A DNA stretch of 24,221 nt, taken from positions 1 to 24,221 of IMG/VR virus record IMGVR_UViG_3300020188_000055. One strand, given 5' to 3'. This DNA comes from a virus. Under the pieces are notes generated by a model. It made no database searches. It was not told the origin of the DNA and worked only from the letters and a program-made list of their open reading frames with translations. Each line of letters begins with the position of its first letter. The stretch's first letter is position 1. The position numbers and the translations under genes are program-made. This document shows, piece after piece, positions 12,058-21,426 of the stretch.

Positions 12058-15000
12058 TGGCTTCAAACACTTCAAAGCTGGCCCAAGAGGTCTTAGATTA
12101 CTCAAAACAGATTGCAAAGCTCCGCGAAGAGTTAAACAAGCTGAAGAAGGGTACCGTTGATTATGAGGTAGCCGAAAAAAAACTTACGGAGGTAGAAAAG
12201 AAGGCCAAGAAGGCTAAAGACGACCTTTTAATCGCCACTGGGAAGCTAAACCGAGAAAACGCCAATCACAAAAAGTCAGTTGAAAAGTCAACTGAAGCCC
12301 TTAAGGAGTACAATAAAACCACAAAGGATACAACTGGCGGCCTTAGTAATATGGCCACAAGCTTCCTTAAGACTATTGCCACAGTTGGTAGGTTCTTCAT
12401 TGCTTATCAAGCACTTAACCTTGTAATTAGCGCTTTTAAAGAACTCGTTATTGGCTCTGTTGAAACGTTTGTTAAGTTTCAAGACACATTAGGAAAGGTT
12501 CAGGCCGTAACAAGCGCTACAGCCTCAGATATGTCCAACATATCAAATGCAATTAAAACTACTGCCGTTGAGACTAGATTTACGGCAACTGAGATTGCAG
12601 ACTTAGCTGTAGCACTAGGAAAGCTCGGAGCTACCTCTCAGGAGATTCCTGACCTGCTTCGTCCAATTTCAACCGCTGCACAGGCCGTAGGAGAAGATGT
12701 TGCAGCAGTTGGTGAGGCTATTTTAAAGACTAATAACCAGTTTGGCATATCGTCAAAGGATTCTGTTATAACTGCCGCAATATTCGCAGATGCGATTAAT
12801 ACGAGCGCATTGTCCCTATCTTCATTAAGCACAGCACTTCAGTACGTTGGACCATTAGCTTCTCAGGTCGGCCTGTCTTTAGCAGATACATCTGCGTATA
12901 TGAAGGTGCTTGCGGATAATGGATTTACTGCATCAAAGATTGGTACTGGATTACGAAATATTTTTATTGAACTAAAGGAGTCTGGAAAGCCGTTGATTGA
13001 GACTTTAAAAGAGTTAGCAGATGAAAACATATCCTTATCAGAGGCTGTTGAGCTAGTCGGAAAGCGTTCAGCGGGTCAACTTGCGGTACTCCTTGAGAAC
13101 ATTGACATTATTGAAAAGTCAACCAGTGTCACAAGGGCATTGACACAGGCGCGCGTTGCCGAGGCGGCTCAAATGAAAACCACAGCGGCACAAGCTGATG
13201 TTTTAAAGGCTATTTACGAGAATCTTCAGTTATCACTTGGAAAATCTATTGCAGATAACGAAGTATTGTTGAATAGTATTGGCGCACTTGATAGCGGGGC
13301 AGAGCAGATGTTGCGTAAGCAAATAGCATTAAGTCAAGTATTTTCACGTCCAGGAGGAACGGAAGCTTACGAGAGAGCCTTGAAGAAAGTAGCCAATAAT
13401 GGTGTTAAACCACTTACAGCAACACTAGAACTTCTTGCTCAGGTCGGAATACAATCTTCAAAAAAACTTGAAAAGGAATACAACGAGTTAGCTATTGGTA
13501 TAAATCGTACAGAAAGCGAAGTTGAGTCCTTATTGATTTCTTTAGCACAAACATCAAGGAACTCACAGGAGTTTAAAGAAAAAATGGTAGAAGCCTTTCG
13601 CGCGCAGGGGCAATCACTTAATGACGCAAGATTTTACGCAATTAAATATTTTCGTTCGTTTGATGACATCAAAGAGATAGCAGACGGAATTCAAGGAATT
13701 ACTGACGCACTAAATAGAGACTCTAAAGCAGCAAGAGAAAATGACCAAGCTCAAAAGGCTCGTCAAGAAGTAATTGATAAATACGAAGTATCAAAGCAGA
13801 GAATAAATAAACTTGAGAAAGAGGGTATTGACCAATCAAAACAAAGAACTGAGCTTGAAAAGCGAATCAAGAAGGACAGAAGTGATGAAATAAATAATTT
13901 AAACGCCCTTAAGTCGGAATACTCTGGCTTAAATCTTCAGGTTGAGCAAAACAGCAGGCTTGGAATACTTGTAACACTAGAAGAAAAGAAGAGGCTTTCC
14001 CAACTTAAAGAGCAAATTGGACTTGGCGAAGCAAGGCTAAAACAGTATAAGGTAGAATTAAATGACGTTGGGACAGTCTCAGAGGCCGCCAGTGAGGCAC
14101 ACGAACTTAGAAAGCGTGAGCAGCTTGAACGAGTAAGCGAAAGTGCTGAAGAGTTCAAAGACAGACGCGCTAATCTTGAGGACGAGGCAAGGGCCATAAG
14201 GAAGAAGTATGATGATGAAGTAGCTGACGCTAAAAGACTTTACGACCTTAGAATAGAAGGAAAAGACGATTATGAAACAATTAAAAATGCTGAAAATGCT
14301 TTAAATAAAAGCGTTGCTGAAGCGGAGGAACGCAGACTTGCCGGTATATCTAGTATATACACTGAGATTGGCAACATATACAGGGATGCAGAGGAGGCAA
14401 GAAATAAGTTTGTTCAAGAGGCCGAGTCAAAAGGATTTGATGAAGAGCAAATTGAGAAGATTACTGAAGTATACGATAAGTTCAAGAAGGGAACTAAGTC
14501 TCTTTTTGAGACGCTTATTGAGCTAGAAACTGAACTCAGTAAAGACCAGTTTGACCAAGTAGAGGGACCATTGCGTCAAGCTGCTGCTTCAGCAGAGCTA
14601 TTTAACGAAAAGCTCGCAGCCCTTAAAAAAGAGTATGGTGATTCCGCTGCTAAGAGTAAGGTGTTTCAGAAGAGCCAACAGGAGCTTAGGGATGAGCAGA
14701 TAGCAAACCTTCAGTCTATCCGAGACAGCCTTGACGTCACAACGGAGGCTGGCGCGGCTGCTGCTGCTATTATTGATAAGCAGATTGCAAAGACTAAGCA
14801 AGCTGGAACTGCAGCCAAGGAAACTACCGGTTTGGTTAAGAGCTTGTTTAAGGATTCATTTCTTGAGGCGGCAAACACAGCCCTTGAGGTTATTGACAAT
14901 TTAAATAAAGTAGCATTTGATAACACCATAAAGCGCCTTGAGCAGGAGAAGTCAAAGATACAGGAGCGTGCAGACTTTGAAGAGAATATTGTCAAGTCTC

Positions 15001-15686
15001 AACTTGATTCACAGTTAATATCTCAAGAGGAATACGCTTCTCGTCTTGAGCAAATCAAGAAGAAGGAAGTACAGCGACAAAACGCTATTGACAGAAAGAT
15101 ATTTGAAGAGGAAAACAAACGAGACAAGCAAAGCGCAACTAGTGATTATCTATCTGCATTAGCTTCAATCATTCCGAACTTAATCATCACAGAGAAGGAA
15201 GCCGACCCTGTGAAGTTGTATATCAAGGCGGCTATTTCAGGGGCGCTTGCTACAGCGGCATACACCTCAGAGATTGCAGCAATTGGAAAACGTCGGTTCT
15301 TCCCAAAGAAGTTTGCTGAGGGTGGTGTAGTATATGGACCTTCGCACGAGCAGGGGGGTATTCCTTTCACCGTTCAAGGAAGAGGTGGATACGAGATGGA
15401 GGGTGGTGAATACATTATCAACAAGAAGGCGGCAACTAAATACAGAAGCCTTCTTGACCAAATCAACCAAACCAAGTTTCAGCCATCTTATAAATTCGCA
15501 ACAGGAGGCCCGGTACGTGTAGAGGAAAATATCCAGAAGCAGTTAGAACTCCTTGAAGCCATCGCCGAGGCTACAACTGGAACAGCATTAAATACCGGAC
15601 GCCCAGTACGAGCTTTCGTATCTTCGTCAGACCTTCAGAACGACACTAACGCACGTAGAATAAAAGACAGAAACTCTAATATCTAA
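12057..15686 (+). CDS. Tail tape measure protein
   Basis: This 1209-aa protein sets tail length and is ejected ahead of the DNA. Residues 1-95 form a coiled coil. Residues 100-135 hold a hydrophobic stretch (FLKTIATVGRFFIAYQALNL). Residues 135-420 match the TP901-type tape measure core (VETFVKFQDTLGKVQAVTSA, TRFTATEIADLAVALGKLGA, then ADTSAYMKVLADNGFTASKI). Long coiled coils run from about 560 to 870 and again around 960-1010. The C terminus has a Gly-rich block (FAEGGVVYGPSHEQGGIPFT, then GGEYIINKKAA) common in these proteins. At three bases per residue it is the longest gene in the window. Confidence 0.92.
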   Translation: MASNTSKLAQEVLDYSKQIAKLREELNKLKKGTVDYEVAEKKLTEVEKKAKKAKDDLLIATGKLNRENANHKKSVEKSTEALKEYNKTTKDTTGGLSNMATSFLKTIATVGRFFIAYQALNLVISAFKELVIGSVETFVKFQDTLGKVQAVTSATASDMSNISNAIKTTAVETRFTATEIADLAVALGKLGATSQEIPDLLRPISTAAQAVGEDVAAVGEAILKTNNQFGISSKDSVITAAIFADAINTSALSLSSLSTALQYVGPLASQVGLSLADTSAYMKVLADNGFTASKIGTGLRNIFIELKESGKPLIETLKELADENISLSEAVELVGKRSAGQLAVLLENIDIIEKSTSVTRALTQARVAEAAQMKTTAAQADVLKAIYENLQLSLGKSIADNEVLLNSIGALDSGAEQMLRKQIALSQVFSRPGGTEAYERALKKVANNGVKPLTATLELLAQVGIQSSKKLEKEYNELAIGINRTESEVESLLISLAQTSRNSQEFKEKMVEAFRAQGQSLNDARFYAIKYFRSFDDIKEIADGIQGITDALNRDSKAARENDQAQKARQEVIDKYEVSKQRINKLEKEGIDQSKQRTELEKRIKKDRSDEINNLNALKSEYSGLNLQVEQNSRLGILVTLEEKKRLSQLKEQIGLGEARLKQYKVELNDVGTVSEAASEAHELRKREQLERVSESAEEFKDRRANLEDEARAIRKKYDDEVADAKRLYDLRIEGKDDYETIKNAENALNKSVAEAEERRLAGISSIYTEIGNIYRDAEEARNKFVQEAESKGFDEEQIEKITEVYDKFKKGTKSLFETLIELETELSKDQFDQVEGPLRQAAASAELFNEKLAALKKEYGDSAAKSKVFQKSQQELRDEQIANLQSIRDSLDVTTEAGAAAAAIIDKQIAKTKQAGTAAKETTGLVKSLFKDSFLEAANTALEVIDNLNKVAFDNTIKRLEQEKSKIQERADFEENIVKSQLDSQLISQEEYASRLEQIKKKEVQRQNAIDRKIFEEENKRDKQSATSDYLSALASIIPNLIITEKEADPVKLYIKAAISGALATAAYTSEIAAIGKRRFFPKKFAEGGVVYGPSHEQGGIPFTVQGRGGYEMEGGEYIINKKAATKYRSLLDQINQTKFQPSYKFATGGPVRVEENIQKQLELLEAIAEATTGTALNTGRPVRAFVSSSDLQNDTNARRIKDRNSNI

Positions 15687-16351
15687 TGGCAATATACTTC
15701 TATTCGTTCAACTCTTATCCAACCACGGACTTGTCTGTTTATGGGAATATTCAGAGCTATACTGATGATTCAAGCGGTTCTGTAACTATCAGCACTCCGG
15801 AGGACTTTAGTCTAAGTAGCGGTGTTGTTGTTGGCGACGCCATTAAGCTCTATAGTTCAAGCGACACTTCCATTTTTGTCTATGGTATAGTAACAGGAAA
15901 GGTAGCAAATATTGGAGGTATTGGCGAAGGAGGATGGACTATCAGTATTTCTTATGACAAGAACATTTACTCTGATGCCATCAGCTCAATGACGAATTTT
16001 TTGATTTATTCAAAAAACCTTTTTGAGCCTATACAGCCGTATGACGATTATATAACCGTAAACAGGGATGTGTCGTATTCGTACCGAATTAACACGCGCG
16101 TTGAGACAGCCGCTTATTCTGAGCAGTACATCCGATACAAGATTAAGACGTATCACGACCTTATATTGGATAGCACACGTAGATACTTTTTTGAGGACTT
16201 TAGCAACATCGCAACAGCGTCTAATACTATTATGATTGACGATTGTGGAGGACCAAATGGGGTCGCTTACAAGGTTTATATGCCTGAGACAACCTTTGAG
16301 TTGTTTAACAATAAGTTTCGCAAGGATATAACCTTTAGAATTGTAGCCTAA
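15686..16351 (+). CDS. Tail protein, possible distal tail component (221 aa)
   Basis: This 221-aa protein begins MAIYFYSFNSYPTTDLSVYG and is rich in Ser, Tyr and beta-strand patterns (SVTISTPEDFSLSSGVVVGD, then GWTISISYDKN). Its C-terminal region is more mixed (YEKIKTYHDL-like helix, then strands to TFRIVA). No enzymatic motif is visible. It overlaps the tape measure stop by one base (TAATG) and the next gene by one base. In siphoviruses the gene after the tape measure usually encodes the distal tail protein that links tube and tip, so this is the leading guess, from position alone. Confidence 0.6.
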   Translation: MAIYFYSFNSYPTTDLSVYGNIQSYTDDSSGSVTISTPEDFSLSSGVVVGDAIKLYSSSDTSIFVYGIVTGKVANIGGIGEGGWTISISYDKNIYSDAISSMTNFLIYSKNLFEPIQPYDDYITVNRDVSYSYRINTRVETAAYSEQYIRYKIKTYHDLILDSTRRYFFEDFSNIATASNTIMIDDCGGPNGVAYKVYMPETTFELFNNKFRKDITFRIVA

Positions 16352-18882
16352 TGAGCTATCGTGTAGTTATTGGCGGGAATAACGTTGACCTTTTCCCAGA
16401 GCAGGAGATTGACATCTCTTTGGATTATTACGACAATGAGGACCCGTCTCGTATAAAGATTCCGTTCTCTTTTGAAGACAAGTTTCCATATACGTCTCAC
16501 AACAAGAGCGTACTGGAATACAACGCGTCTAATGCGCTTGATATTGGAACAACTACTCGCTGGGATTATACAATCTATAACGGGACAGCAATCATTTCCA
16601 GCGGGAAGGCTAAGATTACGTCTGTTGTCGTAAACAGCTCAGAGCCTTACTTCAATATATCATTCACAGACAGGGCTGCCGACTTTGTTAATGACCTTAG
16701 AGACTTAACCTTTGCCGACTTATACAATGATACATTTTCTACTACGGTTCGCACACTTAAAACATACCTTGAGGCTAACACCGACTACAGTGGGCGTGAT
16801 ATTGAGATACCGTTTGTTGATGTAGACAATATTCAGAAAGCTTCCGGGTACGAGTCTCGTCAATTGACTACTTGGGGCATTGATGGAAAGAGGTTTGGTT
16901 TATTCCCCGCCCTGAAAGTAACCAACTTCCTTGACAGGGTGTTTGACGCATTGTCGTTCAACTATACATCGTCATTTATATCTGGTACGGCAACGTGGGA
17001 CGCTAGCGACCTTTATATGCTTTACCCGTCATTTCTTTCAACTGACGAGGCAGACAAACGTAACGCTTTTCTTTTTCCGTTCCCATACAACGTACCGATT
17101 AACCAAGACCAGATTCTTGACCCTACAGAGGTGACAGTTGGTGGACAAACAACAACATACTCTTACGTCAACATTGACAACTACTACTTATCAGAAGCAG
17201 AGACTTACGAACCTCACGGACCAACAAACTATAAGCCGGAGGCTGCTGAGATTTCATATGACTATGGATTCCAGTACCGGACATCAACTGGTGTTGCGGA
17301 CTACGGCTCAGAGAACATAGGTTACATTGCCTACGGTAGTGCGTTTGATGCAAAAGTCAACTGGGCCAATACAAATGGTTATGTGACTATTTCTGGCCTT
17401 AAAACAGCCATTGTTAGTTCGGAGTATGAATTAGGAGGCGTTATACTTCCTGTGGCAGTGCACATAAGCTCATTGAGTGATGCAAAGTTCACTCCTTATG
17501 TATACATATATGGTGGATATACTGGAATTGATGCGGTATCATTTAAGATACCAATGCGAGATTCAAACGGAATTATCCTTTCTCTGACTCCCTCTGCTAA
17601 GGTTTCCCCCGCTACTCAAGACGACATAAACATAACTCTTCCTGTTACACTAAACAATACTCTTGAGTTTAATAGCTTTGATGCATACATTGACGACGAG
17701 GAAGTTTTCCGATTCTTAGGAGGAACCCGTTACTCCGTATCTATAGGTCTTGAGCTCTCATCTGGCTCTCTTGAAACATCCTTATACACCACCGTTTCAA
17801 ATGGTGCCGGAGGATACGCTCCGACCTCCGTTGAAACCTCGTATTCTTTTTCTCAAGTTGACATTAGAAAACAACGCATATACGGGTATGACTGGTCAGA
17901 CTTAGGTCTTAAAGTAACCAATGCCGGAAACATTCCCGCTATTACGGCAACGGATAATTTCACGTTCCAAGATAGCTTTGCCAACAATGATGCATACACG
18001 CCATACGATTTATTTGTAGAGGTTATGCAGAGATTCGGCTTGAGCCTCATTTATGATTATCGTTCTGGCGAGCAAAAATTCATACTTGACAATATGAACG
18101 ATGTTCGTTCCGCTGTTGCTCTTGATATTTCGGGTTATGTTGATGACCTTAAAGAGTATGAAATTAGCGCAGCCCCGGAAAAGTATAAGAATATTGAACT
18201 AAACAATAAAGACTTTGGTGGCGAATATGATAAGTTTGATAACGAGGTTGTTGTCGGAAGTTACCGTGGAGAACTCAATGCAGATGGTGTTGGTGACTTC
18301 AAGCTTGATTTAAAGGGTGGTTTGATTAACCCAATCAACAAAACAGTTTGTGGCCAGTCGTTCTTTAATGACCCAATACTAACTCGTGATGGATTGATTT
18401 CTACGCCCGAAGCAGGACAGATTAAAAACCAGGTTCCTGAATACGATAAGGTTGGCCTTCGTTTCTTCTATTTACGTTCCATAGATAACCTCACAACTCT
18501 TCGCTACCCGGTCTTCCGCAGACGTAACGATTACGGTGAAATTATTGACCAGAACGTCTATAAAGTAATTACTACGGTAAAATTGCAGGGCAGAACTATC
18601 AACGGAGACTTCTCTACTATAGACCTTCGCTTTGCGGGTAAGAATGGAAATACGTTTGCTGCGTATGATTATCTACTAGAGACGGAGCGTTTCCGCTCTA
18701 ACGGACGCGCTAAGATTACCTTCTATGCAGCCTTCCCAAATAGCTACTTTGTCAATGGATATTTCTTCAATAGAAAGTTCACCTTATCTACCGGAGAAAC
18801 TGTAGTAGTTAAATCTTTTAGTGATGCAAAGATGCATAATCAATACATCTACGGAAAGGTAGAAGCAATTTTTGTAGATTAA
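16351..18882 (+). CDS. Large tail-tip/receptor-binding candidate protein (843 aa)
   Basis: This 843-aa beta-rich protein has high Tyr, Asn, Ser and Thr content. The N-terminal 120 residues (MSYRVVIGGNNVDLFPEQEI, SGKAKITSVVV) look like a domain that joins the tail tip. The middle contains repeated strand-turn segments without an enzyme motif. The C-terminal part (from about 560) starts AYTPYDLFVEVMQRFGLSLI, a hub-like segment, and ends with a beta domain (NGYFFNRKFTLSTGETVVVK). Its place after the tape measure and presumed distal tail genes suggests the tail hub plus receptor-binding part. Host binding is inferred. Confidence 0.65.
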   Translation: MSYRVVIGGNNVDLFPEQEIDISLDYYDNEDPSRIKIPFSFEDKFPYTSHNKSVLEYNASNALDIGTTTRWDYTIYNGTAIISSGKAKITSVVVNSSEPYFNISFTDRAADFVNDLRDLTFADLYNDTFSTTVRTLKTYLEANTDYSGRDIEIPFVDVDNIQKASGYESRQLTTWGIDGKRFGLFPALKVTNFLDRVFDALSFNYTSSFISGTATWDASDLYMLYPSFLSTDEADKRNAFLFPFPYNVPINQDQILDPTEVTVGGQTTTYSYVNIDNYYLSEAETYEPHGPTNYKPEAAEISYDYGFQYRTSTGVADYGSENIGYIAYGSAFDAKVNWANTNGYVTISGLKTAIVSSEYELGGVILPVAVHISSLSDAKFTPYVYIYGGYTGIDAVSFKIPMRDSNGIILSLTPSAKVSPATQDDINITLPVTLNNTLEFNSFDAYIDDEEVFRFLGGTRYSVSIGLELSSGSLETSLYTTVSNGAGGYAPTSVETSYSFSQVDIRKQRIYGYDWSDLGLKVTNAGNIPAITATDNFTFQDSFANNDAYTPYDLFVEVMQRFGLSLIYDYRSGEQKFILDNMNDVRSAVALDISGYVDDLKEYEISAAPEKYKNIELNNKDFGGEYDKFDNEVVVGSYRGELNADGVGDFKLDLKGGLINPINKTVCGQSFFNDPILTRDGLISTPEAGQIKNQVPEYDKVGLRFFYLRSIDNLTTLRYPVFRRRNDYGEIIDQNVYKVITTVKLQGRTINGDFSTIDLRFAGKNGNTFAAYDYLLETERFRSNGRAKITFYAAFPNSYFVNGYFFNRKFTLSTGETVVVKSFSDAKMHNQYIYGKVEAIFVD

Positions 18883-18886
18883 GTTA

Positions 18887-19438
18887 ATGGCTAAGACTTA
18901 TAACGATTATCCAATTGCTGCAACCAACAACGCCAAGAAGGCGTTGCGTTGGAAGGAAGAGTATGGAGACGAAGTAAAGGGAGGCACTATCGTTGGCTGG
19001 ACAAGAGCTAACCAGCTCGCGTCAAGAGAGAGTTTGTCCGCTACAACCATTGCGCGTATGGCGTCTTTTGCCAGACACCGCAAGAACTCAGAGGTTGACC
19101 CTAAGTATAAGTCTACTCCTTGGAAAGACCGCGGCTATGTAGCTTGGCTTATCTGGGGAGGCACCGCAGGTGTTAACTGGGCTATCCGAAAGATGGAGCA
19201 GATTCGTAAGATGTCTGCACACACGCGCCCACAGGACAAGGAGATGATTGATGGCATCATTGATATGTTATTGCAGATTAAAGACCTTGAGAACCGCTTA
19301 GAGGTGGCTATGAGCCAACTTGAGCAGTTCAAGAGGGATGGCATCCCCGTTAACGAAGAAGAGTTCTTAAAGGCCGTTAAAGTGTGGTCTCAGGAACTCA
19401 AAAAACATAAGGAAGATGAGCAATATCCCACTGTATAA
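18887..19438 (+). CDS. Head-morphogenesis-associated protein (183 aa)
   Basis: The N-terminal 90 residues of this 183-aa protein carry a pattern I recall in head-module proteins of many phages: NAKKALRWKEEYGDEVKGGT, IVGWTRANQLASRESLS, MASFARHRKN and GYVAWLIWGGTAGVNWA. In some phages this domain is fused to the prohead protease or lies beside it. A helical, probably coiled-coil C terminus follows (LLQIKDLENRLEVAMSQLEQ). Here it is a separate gene that overlaps the XkdF-like protease gene by 23 nt. No catalytic triad is visible, so it may be a structural or scaffold-linked domain. Confidence 0.65.
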   Translation: MAKTYNDYPIAATNNAKKALRWKEEYGDEVKGGTIVGWTRANQLASRESLSATTIARMASFARHRKNSEVDPKYKSTPWKDRGYVAWLIWGGTAGVNWAIRKMEQIRKMSAHTRPQDKEMIDGIIDMLLQIKDLENRLEVAMSQLEQFKRDGIPVNEEEFLKAVKVWSQELKKHKEDEQYPTV

Positions 19439-20438
19439 AGTTGTCCTAGGGGACAGCGAGGAGAGCGGTATGTTCCGCATCTCCTTAGTAAACCGCCCTG
19501 CCATTGAGGAGGGCTTTATCACATTGGCAGAAGACGACAAGCCTAGCTTTAAGTTTGCTAATGAGGAAAAGAAACAGGTAGTAGGTCCGATTATGATTCC
19601 GGATATGCCTATCTACCGTAGCAGCCCATTTATGGGTGAGTATAACATCGTATTCCCTAAGGATACGATTGAAAAGATTATGTACAAGTACAGCAAGGAT
19701 GGCTTGTTCAACTCTTTCAACATTGAACACGCACTGGATACTCAGGACGTAACAATGCTTGAGGTCTGGATGAAAGAATCAGACCAAGATAAGAGTAACG
19801 CATACGGTTTCAACCTTCCGGTTGGAACTGTATTTGTTAAGGCTCAAATTGAGTCTGACGCACTTTGGACTGATATTAAGTCCAATGAACTTAATGGTTT
19901 TTCCATTGAGATTAAATCCGATATCGTTGAACAAAAAATGAGTAGTGAAATGGATTTCAAATTCGCTGTAGAACTTGGTGAGCGTATTGCCAAGTTGGAG
20001 GCTGCTGTTTCCAAAATCGCTGAAGACCACTCTGCTGTTATGGAACTATGGTCCGAGACACAAGAGAAGTTTTCTGCTGTTGAAGAAAAGCAGGTAGAAC
20101 AAGTAGCGGAAGAGATGTCTGCTGAGGAGCCAGCCGTAGAGGTTGCTCCAGTAGCTGAGGAAGTTGCTAATGTAGAAGAGCCTGTTGCCGAGCAAGAGGT
20201 TTCTTTGTCAGAGGAGACTCCTGAGGTTGTTGAGAATCAGGAGGCAGAACTTTCTGCTGAAAATCAAGAGTCCGAAGAGAACTCTGTTCAAGAAGCTGAA
20301 TTGGCTTTGTCTGCCGAGCAAGAGGGTGTGGAAGCATCCGCTGAGGAGGTAGCCGAAGACAAGGCACGCAATTTTGAGCGAATCACTTCAGATAAAGTAA
20401 AGATGATTGACAAATTCTTTGGCAAGCGTTTTTATTGA
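19416..20438 (+). CDS. XkdF-like prohead protease fused to acidic scaffold domain
   Basis: In this 340-aa protein, residues 20-170 resemble the XkdF/Peptidase S78-type prohead protease: ISLVNRPAIEEGFI near the N terminus, FNIEHALDTQDV with candidate catalytic H105, LPVGTVFVKAQIESDALW, and NELNGFSIEI with candidate nucleophile S163. Residues 185-235 are a coiled coil. Residues 235-320 are a Glu/Ala/Val-rich, strongly acidic stretch typical of scaffolding. The C-terminal 20 residues turn basic (RITSDKVKMIDKFFGKRFY) and could bind capsid protein. Protease and scaffold in one chain, immediately before the capsid gene, is a known arrangement. The likely substrate is its own scaffold part. Confidence 0.8.
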   Translation: MSNIPLYKVVLGDSEESGMFRISLVNRPAIEEGFITLAEDDKPSFKFANEEKKQVVGPIMIPDMPIYRSSPFMGEYNIVFPKDTIEKIMYKYSKDGLFNSFNIEHALDTQDVTMLEVWMKESDQDKSNAYGFNLPVGTVFVKAQIESDALWTDIKSNELNGFSIEIKSDIVEQKMSSEMDFKFAVELGERIAKLEAAVSKIAEDHSAVMELWSETQEKFSAVEEKQVEQVAEEMSAEEPAVEVAPVAEEVANVEEPVAEQEVSLSEETPEVVENQEAELSAENQESEENSVQEAELALSAEQEGVEASAEEVAEDKARNFERITSDKVKMIDKFFGKRFY

Positions 20439-20480
20439 TTATTTGTAGATTAAACTAATTGATTTAAAATCTGAATTAAA

Positions 20481-21374
20481 ATGGCAATTTCTGTTGCAAC
20501 TTTAGACTGGGGCAACCGCACCCCCGACCTCTTCATTGATTCTATGGTGAAGAGCGCCAAAGTGTTGGACCGTTTCCGTCTTATTGACGGAGTTAAGTCA
20601 AAAGTACAAGTACCCATCTTTGATGCTAGCTTGACTTTCGGCTCTGACCTTTGTACGTTTGATGCTCAATCTTCTGCCTCTATTGACGAGAAGGAGATGA
20701 CTGTATCTACCTACAAATGGGCTTTCTTGAACTGTAAGAACGTTCTTGAGTCTACCTATCGTTCTGTATTGCTTAAGCAAGGACAGCACAACGAAGAGAC
20801 TATGGATGCTCAATTCAAAGATTGGGTATTTGATTACTTCGCTAAGTTGTCTGCTCAGAAGGCTTTGGAATTGGCTGCTACCGGTTTGACTACCGAAATG
20901 GGTTCTGACGCCGCTGTATTGGACTACGACACCAACGCTGCTATCTCTTCTAGCAACATCCTTTCTTTGATGCAAGGTGCTTACGAGACTATGAGTGCTG
21001 TTATGTTGTCTGCCGTTTACGGAGACGCTGACCGTGCATACCGTCCTGCTTTCTTTATGGGTACTGCCGCTGTTCAAGCTTACCAAATCGCTATCGCTGG
21101 TTTGTACACCACGACTGCTCAAGGTGTAGTTGAAGGCAATATCCCTGCATACTACGGTATGGAGGTTATCCACTTCCCTTCTTTGGCTGCTGGTGAGTTC
21201 TTCATCTCTGCTCCTGAGAACTTGGTAATGTTGACCGACGAGTACAATGACGTTCGTGCGATTGATATGAAGTGGGAGGCTGAGTTGTCCTCTGACAAAA
21301 TCTGGGGTCAGTTCAAGTTGGGCTTCTCTTACCTTAAGGGTGATGAGATTGTCTACGCTAAGAACTTCGCCTAA
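20481..21374 (+). CDS. Major capsid protein
   Basis: This 297-aa protein lies after the protease/scaffold gene and before the tail tube gene. It begins MAISVATLDWGNRTPDLFID, contains VQVPIFDASLTFGSDLCTFD, a long helix (FKDWVFDYFAKLSAQKALEL) that fits a spine helix, and beta strands near the end (IWGQFKLGFSYLKGDEIVYA). Length and layout fit an HK97-fold capsid without a long N-terminal delta domain, in line with a separate scaffold. Codon use is strongly biased (TTG Leu, GCT Ala, CGT Arg) as in highly expressed genes, and a strong terminator follows. The fold call is inferred. Confidence 0.8.
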   Translation: MAISVATLDWGNRTPDLFIDSMVKSAKVLDRFRLIDGVKSKVQVPIFDASLTFGSDLCTFDAQSSASIDEKEMTVSTYKWAFLNCKNVLESTYRSVLLKQGQHNEETMDAQFKDWVFDYFAKLSAQKALELAATGLTTEMGSDAAVLDYDTNAAISSSNILSLMQGAYETMSAVMLSAVYGDADRAYRPAFFMGTAAVQAYQIAIAGLYTTTAQGVVEGNIPAYYGMEVIHFPSLAAGEFFISAPENLVMLTDEYNDVRAIDMKWEAELSSDKIWGQFKLGFSYLKGDEIVYAKNFA

Positions 21375-21385
21375 TATTAATTAAC

Positions 21386-21410
21386 GGAAGGGGCTTGACC
21401 CCTTCCTTTT
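21386..21410 (+). terminator. Intrinsic terminator after the capsid gene
   Basis: A perfect 8-bp stem GGAAGGGG (21386-21393) / CCCCTTCC (21399-21406), with a CTTGA loop, is followed by TTTT (21407-21410). It sits 12 nt after the capsid stop and just before the tail tube gene. It should end many capsid transcripts and let only part continue. Confidence 0.85.
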
Positions 21411-21426
21411 AAAACTTATAGAAAAA

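Noticed and set aside
20598-21173. 191-aa minus-strand frame inside the capsid gene
   Set aside because: It is an antisense shadow created by strong codon bias of the capsid gene; same for 21499-21912 in the tail tube gene.
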